Of a stretch of 57,343 nt of DNA, positions 16,207-23,440 are shown one piece after another; position 1 is the stretch's first letter, and every line of letters starts with the position of its first letter. The position numbers and the translations under genes were made by a program. Source of the DNA: an uncultured Ruminococcus sp. (GTDB lineage: Bacteria > Bacillota > Clostridia > Oscillospirales > Ruminococcaceae). The notes beneath the pieces were generated by a model that was not told the DNA's origin, did not search any database, and saw nothing but the letters and a program-made list of their open reading frames with translations. The DNA lies in contig CADAHS010000011.1 of assembly GCA_902787825.1 (NCBI GenBank), forward strand, positions 1 through 57,343. The letters run 5' to 3'.

Positions 16207-16236
16207 AAAAGAGATGCTTTGTGCATCTCTTTTTTT
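16207..16236. terminator. Bidirectional terminator after tRNA cluster
   Basis: AGAGATGC/GCATCTCT stem with A-run and T-run on opposite sides, serving the tRNA transcript and the convergent amidase gene. Confidence 0.85.
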
Positions 16237-16720
16237 ATGTCTGTTTTCTTGCGCCGATGATGTGGATACAGCGTGCATGGTCATAGGTGTAGTCTGAAAG
16301 AGGCTTGCTGAATGCGTCGTTGGAGTGCGATGCGATCCTGATACCGTCAGAGGTATCCACGACAAACAGACTGTGATAAAACCGCCGTGAGTTCCCCAGC
16401 TGGATAACGTCCCCGGGTCTTGCACGGGAGATCCCGACCTCCTGTGCGAACGGTCCTTGCTCGTTGTTGTTCACCATAAAGCTGTAAAAGTACTCCACTC
16501 CCGTCCACGCAGCTGCTCTGTTGCCCTGGGAGATGTAGTACCAGCCGAGATCGGGCGTGTAGTTCATCACTGCTCCGCCTGCATAGATGCACTGCGAAAC
16601 GAAATTGGTGCAGTCGCCGCCGAGCTCTTCAAAATCAGTGAAAGCAGGGTTCCTGCGGAACGCCCACTGCCTTGCATAGCTGATCTGCGCATTTATATCA
16701 AGCTTGTATTCGTAAAGCAT
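16235..16720 (-). CDS. Amidase-like (Amidase_6, CHAP-related) protein without signal peptide
   Basis: About 161 residues of the putative amidase domain (PF12671 type), a papain-like fold related to CHAP wall hydrolases. The catalytic cysteine lies in GGDCTNFVSQC, the histidine in RFYHSLFVVD and the conserved tail in HARCIHIIGAR. Family members are usually secreted, but no hydrophobic leader is visible here, so it may be cytoplasmic, phage-derived or exported another way. The ATG at 16720 is chosen because GGTGAT precedes it; GTG 16729 and ATG 16726 are in-frame alternatives without a site. Confidence 0.75.
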   Translation of the reverse strand: MLYEYKLDINAQISYARQWAFRRNPAFTDFEELGGDCTNFVSQCIYAGGAVMNYTPDLGWYYISQGNRAAAWTGVEYFYSFMVNNNEQGPFAQEVGISRARPGDVIQLGNSRRFYHSLFVVDTSDGIRIASHSNDAFSKPLSDYTYDHARCIHIIGARKQT

Positions 16721-16778
16721 TTTCATCACCCGATATATTATATGCGATAACTTAAAACCTTCTTTCTTACACCCTATC

Positions 16779-16813
16779 TCTTACATCTTATCTCTTACAT
16801 CTTACCTCTAAAA
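16779..16813. repeat. Heptamer array B (TCTTRCN)
   Basis: Five units in register: TCTTACA, TCTTATC, TCTTACA, TCTTACC, TCTAAAA. Like array A it closes with a TCTAARA unit. It lies between the amidase gene and a terminator. Confidence 0.75.
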
Positions 16814-16814
16814 C

Positions 16815-16845
16815 AAAAAGCTGTACCCGATCGGATACAGCTTTG
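16815..16845. terminator. Terminator of zinc-ribbon gene
   Basis: AAAAGCTGTA / TACAGCTTT hairpin with inner CCGATCGG. The minus-strand T run follows the stop of the gene at 16865. Confidence 0.8.
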
Positions 16846-16864
16846 TATTTGTATTATAATAGCC

Positions 16865-17455
16865 TTATTTCTTCTTTGCCTCAATGAAGCCCCATACGCC
16901 TGCGCCGATGATAACGAGAGATGAGATTAACAAGAACCAGAATCCTACACTCTTTGTGATTAATGAAGAATAGTAAGCTTCCTGAGCTTTTGTTACGCCT
17001 AATGCGCTCTTAAGTGTGGCTGCACCGATTATCCACCAGATAAATGTTAATGCGCCGCTTGCCATAACGCATATGCTTCTTTTAGAAATTGCTGAAAATA
17101 CCGTAGCAAGAGCAAAGATGATAAGGAAAAACCAATAGAAGGCACCTCTGTTAAAAAGGTTAGCTGAAACGATACCCAATGCTGAAACATATGGAAGGAC
17201 CAGCGAAAGCAGAAGCAATGCTGCTCCGCCGATTGCCAAGAAATAGGGAATTCCCAGCGATTTGAAATCACCTATATTCTTCTTGAAATCATTAAACATG
17301 TTGACTGGGTTGAAATCCATCTGGTTTATTTCCCCATTTGACTGATAGCTACCTTGATTCATTGGAACCTGCTGCTGCTGACCGAGCTGTGCTCCACATG
17401 ATGAGCAGAACGGGCTGCCGTCGGGAACCTGTGCTCCGCATTTTGGACAAAACAT
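16865..17455 (-). CDS. Zinc-ribbon membrane protein
   Basis: A 196-residue protein of unknown function. The N-terminus is a double-CxxC zinc ribbon (MFCPKCGAQVPDGSPFCSSCG, first 21 residues), followed by a Gln/Asn-rich linker (about 25-60) and four predicted transmembrane helices (about 70-190), ending in a basic EAKKK tail. The layout recalls DUF4190 or zinc_ribbon_2 membrane proteins common in Firmicutes. The start at 17455 is preferred over 17473 because AAAAGGGG precedes it. It appears to be a single-gene unit. Confidence 0.75.
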   Translation of the reverse strand: MFCPKCGAQVPDGSPFCSSCGAQLGQQQQVPMNQGSYQSNGEINQMDFNPVNMFNDFKKNIGDFKSLGIPYFLAIGGAALLLLSLVLPYVSALGIVSANLFNRGAFYWFFLIIFALATVFSAISKRSICVMASGALTFIWWIIGAATLKSALGVTKAQEAYYSSLITKSVGFWFLLISSLVIIGAGVWGFIEAKKK

Positions 17456-17526
17456 AATACTACCCCTTTTCATTTTGATTGATCGACGAAAACAATAATA
17501 GTTTGACAGACATTCGTCTACATTGC

Positions 17527-17555
17527 ATTATATCATTAAATATTTGAATTATCAA
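17527..17555 (-). promoter_or_regulatory. Promoter of zinc-ribbon gene
   Basis: Minus strand TTGATA, 17 bases, TATAAT with TGA before it, about 70 bases upstream of the start codon. Confidence 0.7.
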
Positions 17556-17639
17556 CGTTAATTGGATAAAATCAGCGTTTTGAACAATTTGGAGGGTCGT
17601 TTTTGCAAAAAAATATCAAAACAAATAAATATTTTTGAG

Positions 17640-17981
17640 TTATTCCCAGGTTTTCCACACGTCAGGGCAATAACCGACCGTTGCAAGTCTGCCGTTTCGC
17701 ACGACGGGAGCTGCTATGAGCCTGGGAAATTCAAGCAGCTTTGCCTGCTTTTCGTCAACGCTGCCGAGGTATCTGAACAGCGTGGCGTTGTCGCCTTTGG
17801 CTTTGGGGTCAAGCAGCTTGTCGATGTCCTTTACCGCTGCCAGAACGCTTGTAAGCTCGCCCCTGCTCATGCCCTTTGAATCAAGGTCGATGTACTGGAA
17901 GTTTATCCTGCGCTCTTTGAAATAACGCTGGGCTTTTTTGGTATCAAATGACGATGAACGTCCGAATATCTGAATGTTCAT
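17640..17981 (-). CDS. ArsC/Spx-family protein lacking the N-terminal cysteine
   Basis: A 113-residue thioredoxin-fold protein of the arsenate reductase-like family. The framework is intact: IQIFG start, FDTKKAQRYFKERRI, and the C-terminal block APVVRNGRLATVGYCPDVW. At position 11, where family members carry the redox cysteine, the sequence is SSSF, so this residue is serine. A cysteine occurs instead at about residue 105. Reductase activity is therefore doubtful. A polymerase-binding Spx-like or other role is possible. It overlaps the dtd stop codon as ATGA and closes an operon with aldose epimerase and dtd. Confidence 0.82.
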   Translation of the reverse strand: MNIQIFGRSSSFDTKKAQRYFKERRINFQYIDLDSKGMSRGELTSVLAAVKDIDKLLDPKAKGDNATLFRYLGSVDEKQAKLLEFPRLIAAPVVRNGRLATVGYCPDVWKTWE

Positions 17982-18439
17982 GCGAGTATCTCTCCGTTCT
18001 TACATTCAAGGCAGATGGTGAAAGGTCCGTCGTTGGTGAGTGCGACCTGCATTTGCGCACCGAAGATCCCGCTTTGGACTTTGCCGTTTATCTTTTCGGC
18101 GCACTTTGCTTTGAAAAGCTCGAACAGGCGGTTTGCCTCATCGGGCTTGCCTGCGCAGATGAATGAGGGTCTGTTGCCGTGGTGACAGTCCGCAAGCAGG
18201 GTGAACTGCGATACGGCAAGAATGTCGCCGCCAATATCGTTTATGCTAAGGTTGGTCTTGTCGTTTTCGTCTGCGAAGATGCGAAGCTTTGATATCTTGT
18301 CGGCAAGCTTTTCGCAGTCGGCTTCTGTATCGCCCTGAGCGACCCCGAGAAGTATCATAAAGCCCTTGTCTATCTCGCCGGTGATGCTGCCGTCAACGGT
18401 GACGCTTGCGTGAGAAACACGCTGTATAACTGCTTTCAT
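17978..18439 (-). CDS. dtd: D-aminoacyl-tRNA deacylase
   Basis: A 153-residue enzyme that removes D-amino acids and mischarged glycine from tRNA. The N-terminal MKAVIQRVSHASVTVDG and the catalytic SQFTLLAD block (near residue 80) are typical. The Gly-Pro motif region reads NDGPFT where many relatives have NxGPVT. An in-frame extension to 18487 is rejected because GGAGGAT sits directly before ATG 18439. It lies in an operon after the aldose epimerase gene and overlaps the ArsC-like gene. Confidence 0.93.
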   Translation of the reverse strand: MKAVIQRVSHASVTVDGSITGEIDKGFMILLGVAQGDTEADCEKLADKISKLRIFADENDKTNLSINDIGGDILAVSQFTLLADCHHGNRPSFICAGKPDEANRLFELFKAKCAEKINGKVQSGIFGAQMQVALTNDGPFTICLECKNGEILA

Positions 18440-18488
18440 AGTATTTTCGTATCCTCCTCTGATAGCTGCCGATAAAGCCTGACTCACA

Positions 18489-19346
18489 TCAGAACAGCTT
18501 TATATAGTAATAGTACCTGAACTCTTCGTTTGGTGCAAGCTGTTTTGCGTTTGGTTTGTTTTCAAGGTTGGAAAAGTCGTCGTCGTAGAATGTGGGCACG
18601 CTTGTCCAAGGTTCAAGGCAGACGAACTTTGCGCTGTCGTCGCCTGTCGGAGACCAGACGGTGATGCAGTCTGACACCGGGTATTCAAGGCGGACATAGT
18701 TTTCGGACTTTCTCGATCTCAGTGAGATAGCCTTGGAGTTGGGATAATTAAGGGGTATCGAGTCGTTGTCAAAAAGCGCCCTTGTCATATCAAGCGTTTT
18801 GTCGTAGTCAACGAGAGTGACCGTTTCGCCGTTTATTTTCTGCGTAATGTGCTCGTCCTCGTCGAATTCAACGTAGCAGTCCTCAAAGCTTTCACCGTCA
18901 TTGAGGGGGCAGTTGAAGGCGGGGTGAGCGCCGAGGTAGAAATACAGGTCGTCCTCATCGGTGTTGGTGACGGTGTTCTCAACGAGCACGCAGTTATCCT
19001 CAATGGTATACTTCACTTCAAGGCGGAATTTATAGGGGTACTGCTCCAGCGACTCCTCGTTCTCGGTGAGCACAAAGCTCAATGAGTTTTCGCTCTGTCC
19101 TTCAAAGGCAAATTCCATATCCCTTGCAAAGCCGTGGTTGGCTTTCATTGTGTACTCCTGCCCTTTGGCAAAATATTTTCTGTCCTTTGGCGAGCAGATG
19201 AACGGGAAGAGTATCGGCGCGTAACGTTTCCACGGATCTTTGCACTGCCAGAGATACTGTTTGCCGTTGAGTTTCAGCGAGTGAAGCTCTGCCCCGAAGG
19301 TGTCAGCGGATAATTCCAATTTTTCATTTTTTATTGTATAAAGCAT
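18489..19346 (-). CDS. Aldose 1-epimerase family protein (LacX-like)
   Basis: A 285-residue galactose-mutarotase-fold protein that probably interconverts sugar anomers in the cytoplasm. Recognisable segments are TFGAELHSLKLNGKQYLWQ near the start, FYLGAHPAFNCPL with the conserved histidine (about 165) and CLEPWTSVP with the catalytic glutamate (about 252). The start at 19346 follows AGGAGG. The substrate is not specified by sequence, as this LacX-type subgroup is poorly characterised. Confidence 0.85.
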   Translation of the reverse strand: MLYTIKNEKLELSADTFGAELHSLKLNGKQYLWQCKDPWKRYAPILFPFICSPKDRKYFAKGQEYTMKANHGFARDMEFAFEGQSENSLSFVLTENEESLEQYPYKFRLEVKYTIEDNCVLVENTVTNTDEDDLYFYLGAHPAFNCPLNDGESFEDCYVEFDEDEHITQKINGETVTLVDYDKTLDMTRALFDNDSIPLNYPNSKAISLRSRKSENYVRLEYPVSDCITVWSPTGDDSAKFVCLEPWTSVPTFYDDDFSNLENKPNAKQLAPNEEFRYYYYIKLF

Positions 19347-19377
19347 TTTTAAGCCTCCTGTACAAGAATTACATATA

Positions 19378-19406
19378 ATAATACCACATTTTTTCATCTA
19401 TTTCAA
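19378..19406 (-). promoter_or_regulatory. Promoter of epimerase-dtd-arsC-like operon
   Basis: Minus strand TTGAAA, 17 bases, TATTAT with TGG before the -10. Confidence 0.75.
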
Positions 19407-19537
19407 TAGCATTTTTACCCTGGGCTTCCAAAAATGAAAAAAGTAGTGCGAGCGAGCACGGGTGAGAAAATCAAAGAAAAGTGCCGGATATATTAATTCA
19501 AATGTTCGCCGTTTGTCCCTTTTTGTCCCGTGGGACT

Positions 19538-19566
19538 TTGCAAAAATCTCAAACTCGTGATATACT
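19538..19566 (+). promoter_or_regulatory. Promoter of SPFH gene
   Basis: TTGCAA, 17 bases, TATACT, about 70 bases before the start codon at 19639. Confidence 0.7.
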
Positions 19567-19638
19567 ATGCTAAACCGAAAGGTTAGGAATGTACATTCTT
19601 TATAGGAGAGAAAAACAACAGACAGAAAGGAAAAAACC

Positions 19639-20571
19639 ATGAGTGAGGAAAAAGTGATCGACATAGGAAAAGGCAAAAAAAGCAAGGCCCCGATGATAAT
19701 TACAGCAATAGTGATCGTTGTGCTGGTATTGGTCGCAATACTTGCATCTGTAAAGATCGTACCTGCGGGCTGCACGGGCGTTGTAACAACGTTTGGTGAG
19801 GTTTCGGACACATCGCTGACGGAGGGTCTGCATTTTGTGATACCTTTTGCGCAGAAGGTGGAGATAATCTCAAACAAGATACAGATATATGAGGCAACAG
19901 CTGATGCGGTATCAAACGATATGCAGGCTGTGAACACCAAGATCGCTGTAAACTACCGGATCAGGAGCGAGGCTTCTGCAAGCATCTTCAGAGAGATCGG
20001 TATCGACTACAAAGACGTTATCCTCATGCCGACTGTTCAGGAGGGTATGAAGAGCGTTTGTGCAAAGTATAATGCAGAGCAGCTCATCACAAAGCGTGCA
20101 AGCGTTGCAGATGAGATCAAGACAGAGCTTGAGGCAAAGGTAAATGACTACGGTATCGAGATAGAAAAGTTCAATATTGTGAACTTTGATTTCTCAAAGG
20201 AGTTCAATGAGGCTATCGAGGCAAAGCAGGTCGCTGAGCAGAATTATCTCAAGACCAAGACCGAGCAGAACCAGGCTATCGTTGTAGCTGAGGCTGAGGC
20301 TAAGAAGAAGGTCATTGCAGCAGAGGCTGACGCTAAGGCTATCAAGGCAAGAGCAGACGCTCAGGCAGATGCAAACAAGACCATCGCAGCTTCTCTCAGC
20401 CCGACACTGATACAGTATCAGATCGTAGAGAGATGGAACGGAGTTCTGCCAAAGGTCGCAAGCAGCGCTAACCCGCTGATCTCGCTTGATCTTGACGACG
20501 AAGCATCAAAGACCGACAGCAGCACTCCTTCACAGAACACTGCTCCTGCTCAGTCACAGAGCAACAGCTGA
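19639..20571 (+). CDS. SPFH/prohibitin-family membrane protein
   Basis: A 310-residue protein with one N-terminal transmembrane helix (about residues 16-37), then an SPFH/band 7 domain (about 40-205, starting IVPAGCTGVVTTFGEV), a long Ala/Glu/Lys coiled coil (about 190-255) and a Ser/Gln-rich tail. It belongs to the prohibitin/HflK-like branch that forms ring-shaped membrane scaffolds around proteases or other membrane complexes. The ribosome binding site is GAAAGGA. It is flanked by its own promoter and terminator, so it stands alone. Confidence 0.9.
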   Translation: MSEEKVIDIGKGKKSKAPMIITAIVIVVLVLVAILASVKIVPAGCTGVVTTFGEVSDTSLTEGLHFVIPFAQKVEIISNKIQIYEATADAVSNDMQAVNTKIAVNYRIRSEASASIFREIGIDYKDVILMPTVQEGMKSVCAKYNAEQLITKRASVADEIKTELEAKVNDYGIEIEKFNIVNFDFSKEFNEAIEAKQVAEQNYLKTKTEQNQAIVVAEAEAKKKVIAAEADAKAIKARADAQADANKTIAASLSPTLIQYQIVERWNGVLPKVASSANPLISLDLDDEASKTDSSTPSQNTAPAQSQSNS

Positions 20572-20603
20572 TATACAGATATACGATAAAACTTTAAACA
20601 TCG

Positions 20604-20634
20604 CAGCGGCGGGCAGACCTGCCGCTGTATTTTT
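20604..20634 (+). terminator. Terminator of SPFH gene
   Basis: A 10-base GC-rich stem (CAGCGGC/GCCGCTG extended inward) followed by a T-rich tail, 33 bases after the stop. Confidence 0.85.
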
Positions 20635-20649
20635 GTGCGCAGTATAAAA

Positions 20650-20766
20650 GCATAAAAAAGATCCCGGAACTGCTGAACCGGGATCTTTTCGTGTATGAAA
20701 AGCTGTTGTGGTCTGCACGTCTCTGAAGCTGCACAGCTTATCAGCAGCAGCGAGACAAGAGGAGGT
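20650..20766 (-). ncRNA. Candidate small RNA
   Basis: Minus-strand unit: a -10 box TATACT at 20769-20774, then about 115 bases with a stem-loop (GTCTC/GAGAC enclosing AAGCT/AGCTT), ending in a perfect intrinsic terminator (AAAGATCCCGG/CCGGGATCTTT with six T, 20655-20690). A weak -35 and a 20-base near-palindrome lie immediately upstream. No coding frame with a ribosome binding site was found. It is not recognisable as 6S, SRP or RNase P RNA. Confidence 0.4.
20655..20690. terminator. Terminator-like hairpin
   Basis: Perfect AAAGATCCCGG/CCGGGATCTTT stem with a 10-base loop. The T run is six on the minus strand and four on the plus strand. Confidence 0.75.
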
Positions 20767-20773
20767 ATAGTAT

Positions 20774-20793
20774 AAAGTCAGATATCTGTCTTT
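20774..20793. promoter_or_regulatory. 20-base palindrome, candidate operator
   Basis: AAAG-T-CAGATATCTG-T-CTTT, symmetrical apart from a T-T pair on each arm. It abuts the -10 box of the candidate minus-strand RNA, covering its spacer and -35 region. Confidence 0.5.
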
Positions 20794-20867
20794 GGCATAA
20801 AGATAGCACGTCACAAGGGGAATGTCAATACGAAAACCCGAATTTTATCCGAACTGTAAATCGACTG

Positions 20868-20896
20868 TTGCATTTTTGATATCGTTGTGTTATAAT
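20868..20896 (+). promoter_or_regulatory. Promoter of DUF3592-like gene
   Basis: TTGCAT, 17 bases, TATAAT. It lies inside the longer open frame of the next gene, supporting the start at 20930. Confidence 0.75.
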
Positions 20897-20929
20897 AGTT
20901 ACAATCTAAGCTTAAAGGGGGCTTTTGTT

Positions 20930-21334
20930 ATGGGTGTCAAGGGTGTTTTGCTCATAGTGTCGGGGATCATGTGCCTGGTCGGGTTTCTTGTCGTTTTTCT
21001 CGGCTATAAGAAAAAGAAGCGCTGCACAGAACCTGCCATAGCGCAGATAGTTGATATCAAACGTTCTGAGGATACCGATGACAAGGGCAACAAGTCGTAC
21101 AGATATCAGCCGGTGCTTGAGTTCAGGGTAGGAGTTGAAACGATACGCAAGCCTGCGGGTGTTTCGTCGGGGAAAAGGAAGGCTTATAAGATAGGCGATA
21201 AAGTCAATATCAGATTCAACCCGATGAAGCCCAAAGAGTTTATGACTACCAAGCAGAAGACCGGCGCTTTGACAGGTGTGGGGATCATGGTCGCTGCAGC
21301 AGTGATCGCCGGCTTTACACTGTATTTTGCATAG
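20930..21334 (+). CDS. DUF3592-like membrane protein
   Basis: A 134-residue protein of unknown function: an N-terminal helix (about 3-25), a soluble beta-rich domain facing out (about 35-108) that begins with CTEPAIAQIVDIKR and ends with VNIRFNPMKPKEF, and a C-terminal helix (about 112-133). This helix-beta-helix plan and the NPxxPxxF ending are those of DUF3592. The start at 20930 follows AAAGGGGG. The protein encoded at 32406-32960 has the same plan and is probably a distant paralogue. Confidence 0.72.
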   Translation: MGVKGVLLIVSGIMCLVGFLVVFLGYKKKKRCTEPAIAQIVDIKRSEDTDDKGNKSYRYQPVLEFRVGVETIRKPAGVSSGKRKAYKIGDKVNIRFNPMKPKEFMTTKQKTGALTGVGIMVAAAVIAGFTLYFA

Positions 21335-21342
21335 AATATGAA

Positions 21343-21377
21343 CACCGACAGAAACCATAGTTTTGTCGGTGCTTTTT
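21343..21377 (+). terminator. Terminator of DUF3592-like gene
   Basis: CACCGACA/TGTCGGTG stem with a T-rich tail just after the stop. Confidence 0.85.
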
Positions 21378-21444
21378 GTTGAGAAGTTGTCAAATTGTAC
21401 AGAAAAATGGTCTGTAATTATTAAAAGGTTGAATTTGTTGCCTG

Positions 21445-21473
21445 TTGACTGGATAAAATAGATGTGGTATAAT
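21445..21473 (+). promoter_or_regulatory. Promoter of C39-like gene
   Basis: TTGACT, 17 bases, TATAAT with TGG before the -10. Confidence 0.8.
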
Positions 21474-21524
21474 ATAATAATCGTTAAGTATGCAAACGAA
21501 TAAAAAACAATTCGGGGGACAAAA

Positions 21525-22898
21525 ATGAGCAGAAAAGGGAGTCACAGAAATAAAGCCAGAGTAAAAACCGGCAGTCTCGTTGCAGCAGCACTCGTTACTG
21601 CCGCTGCGCTGGGTGTGTTTGTCTGGTTGGCTGTGGAAAAGTTCGGGGTAAGCGGTTCATCTGATTCGGTGGAACTGAAAAAATCGCCGACGAGTTTTTC
21701 GCAAAGCTCTTCTGAGATACACAACAGCTCTTCGCAAGCGCAGACTTCCACACAGCAGACCACTACGGCTGAAACAACGACTCAGCCTGCAAAGACCGCA
21801 CCTGCACAGGTGGTCATTGCCGGTGAGGCAGCTGTTGCGGAATCAGCGGTCACGATAAAGTGGGAGAAAACCGAGGGAGCTGATGGGTACGACTTGTACC
21901 GTTTGGTCACACCGCTTGATCTTGCGCAACAGGACAGCAGCGCAGTCGGCGCAGACGGGTGGCAGCTTCTGAAAAGCATTACAGATGCGCAGGCAACGAG
22001 CTTTACCGATCAGAACGTTGAAGAGGGAAAGAAATACGATTATAAGGTTGCGGCTTTCGCAATGGACGGCACAACAAAGCTGATCGGCAGCGAGAGCAGG
22101 GTCGTTTCGGCAAAGATCGAGCCTGCCAAGGCTTTGAACCTTGTTGATCTTTATGATCTGCCAAGCGGCACACAGATATTCAAAGACAACGGCGGAAAGC
22201 TCCAGCTTGTCAACACGCTGGTGGAGCAGGGCTTCTATACGGGCCTTGCGGACGAGAAATTCAAGGGCTATGTTGCCATTGACTATATGTTCGAGACAAG
22301 ATATGTAAAGCAGGCAAGCGTGAAGAAGGTCGATGGTGCGGTTGCGCTGCCGACAAGCGTTATCGGACAGGAGGGCGGTCAGATATTCGGAAGCTCCGCC
22401 TGCGGTCCGACTGCATCAGCAGTTATCGTTCGCTACGATAAAGGTGATGTCTGGGACAAGGACGATCTTATCAGATTTACCGAGAAAAACAAGCTTGCCG
22501 ATCAGGGAAGCATGATGGGTGAAGTCGGTAAGGGCGGAATGTCTGCGCCGATGGTGATAAAGCTTATCGAGATGTACTCCGGGGGCAAGTATACTGCGAC
22601 GAACGTTTTCGATGAAAAGGTCAAGACCTCGGAACTGCTGTGCAAGGTGATAGATTCGGGAAAACACTCCATACTTTCGGTAAGATATGCGTGGGGTATC
22701 GTTCATCACCCGTATTCGATAATTCATTTTGTTGAGCCAAGTGCATACTCGGTGGAAGGCGGAAAGCTGTTCTTCTACTACGGTGACACCGCTTACGGCA
22801 ATGGTCCGAAGGGACTTAAAAAGGTCGCTGCGGACGAGCTTGATGAATCGGTAGCTACGGTAGAGGGCGAGCCTAAGTGCATAATCGTTCTGAATTAA
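21525..22898 (+). CDS. Exported C39-like peptidase-domain protein
   Basis: A 457-residue surface protein. A basic N-terminus and signal anchor (about 15-38) are followed by a Ser/Thr/Gln-rich linker (about 45-95), a fibronectin III-like domain (about 97-195) and a C-terminal Peptidase_C39-like domain (about 205-450). The candidate cysteine is in SSACGPTASA (about 293), and the histidine is in the IIHFVEP segment (about 400). It is probably anchored outside the membrane with the catalytic domain beyond the wall-spanning linker. The substrate is unknown. A GGGGG site precedes the ATG. Its stop overlaps the convergent lipoprotein gene by four bases. Confidence 0.8.
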   Translation: MSRKGSHRNKARVKTGSLVAAALVTAAALGVFVWLAVEKFGVSGSSDSVELKKSPTSFSQSSSEIHNSSSQAQTSTQQTTTAETTTQPAKTAPAQVVIAGEAAVAESAVTIKWEKTEGADGYDLYRLVTPLDLAQQDSSAVGADGWQLLKSITDAQATSFTDQNVEEGKKYDYKVAAFAMDGTTKLIGSESRVVSAKIEPAKALNLVDLYDLPSGTQIFKDNGGKLQLVNTLVEQGFYTGLADEKFKGYVAIDYMFETRYVKQASVKKVDGAVALPTSVIGQEGGQIFGSSACGPTASAVIVRYDKGDVWDKDDLIRFTEKNKLADQGSMMGEVGKGGMSAPMVIKLIEMYSGGKYTATNVFDEKVKTSELLCKVIDSGKHSILSVRYAWGIVHHPYSIIHFVEPSAYSVEGGKLFFYYGDTAYGNGPKGLKKVAADELDESVATVEGEPKCIIVLN

Positions 22899-23386
22899 AA
22901 ATCAAATCTGAGCTGATCTGAAACGGTCAGCTCTTTTATTTTGTCGTCCTCAAAGACGGCGGTAAAGTCCTGTCCGTTTATCACTCCGCTTTCAAGCAGC
23001 TTTCCGTCCTCAGACTTGCAGCTGACATCACTTTTTGAGATCAGCTTTTCCATTGCGCCGCAGCCGAGTGATGCCATGCTGTACTGGGGAAGATCCTTGC
23101 GGTCGAGGCGGTATTGCAGCCCTGAAAACTCTATCGTGCAGCTGCCGTCGGCAAGCTCAAGCTTCATTCCGCTGACAGTATCGGGCTTTGAAAACTCCAT
23201 TTCCCATACGTCCGCAGCACCACGGCTCAGCTTTGCGCTGTATGTCTTTTCGTTCTGAGTTATCGTGACATCGCCCGAAAAGTTTTCGTCTATATCGCAT
23301 GGCTTGGGACCGCCGCTGTGTGAGCACGAGCAAAGGCACAGGCTTAACGCCGCAGCACAAATGGCACATATAGATCCTGTTTTCAT
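22895..23386 (-). CDS. Predicted lipoprotein
   Basis: A 163-residue protein with a lipoprotein signal: MKTGSICAICAAALSLCLCSCS, with the lipobox cysteine near residue 19-21, so it should be fixed to the outer face of the membrane. The mature part is beta-rich (VTITQNEKTYSAKLSRGAADVWEMEFSKP) and ends with a segment like a regression-coefficient domain (SGVINGQDFTAVFEDDKIKELTV). I do not recognise the family. GGAGG precedes the start. It is convergent with the C39-like gene, overlapping by 4 bases. Confidence 0.72.
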   Translation of the reverse strand: MKTGSICAICAAALSLCLCSCSHSGGPKPCDIDENFSGDVTITQNEKTYSAKLSRGAADVWEMEFSKPDTVSGMKLELADGSCTIEFSGLQYRLDRKDLPQYSMASLGCGAMEKLISKSDVSCKSEDGKLLESGVINGQDFTAVFEDDKIKELTVSDQLRFDF

Positions 23387-23400
23387 ATAATACCTCCATT

Positions 23401-23437
23401 AAAAAAGGCTTTCCTCTTTTCAGAAGAAAGCCTTTGA
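23401..23437 (-). terminator. Terminator of nnr gene
   Basis: AAAGGCTTTC/GAAAGCCTTT stem, T run on the minus strand, 4 bases after the stop of the gene at 23441. Confidence 0.85.
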
Positions 23438-23440
23438 TTT

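Larger units (their letters stand above)
20572..20929. other. Structured intergenic region
   Basis: About 358 bases without a protein gene. It holds the SPFH terminator, a second hairpin that is a better terminator on the minus strand, a paired segment (GTCTC/GAGAC around AAGCT/AGCTT, about 20720-20756), a palindrome at 20774-20793 and the promoter of the next plus-strand gene. A minus-strand small RNA would explain most of it. Confidence 0.6.

Noticed and set aside
17503-17531. Plus-strand promoter TTGACA with CATTAT in the region before the zinc-ribbon gene
   Set aside because: The -10 is poor and no plus-strand gene follows; the overlapping minus-strand promoter fits a real gene.
20650-20820. 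6S, SRP or RNase P RNA in the gap after the SPFH gene
   Set aside because: No characteristic central bubble, SRP tetraloop region or RNase P core motifs could be recognised.
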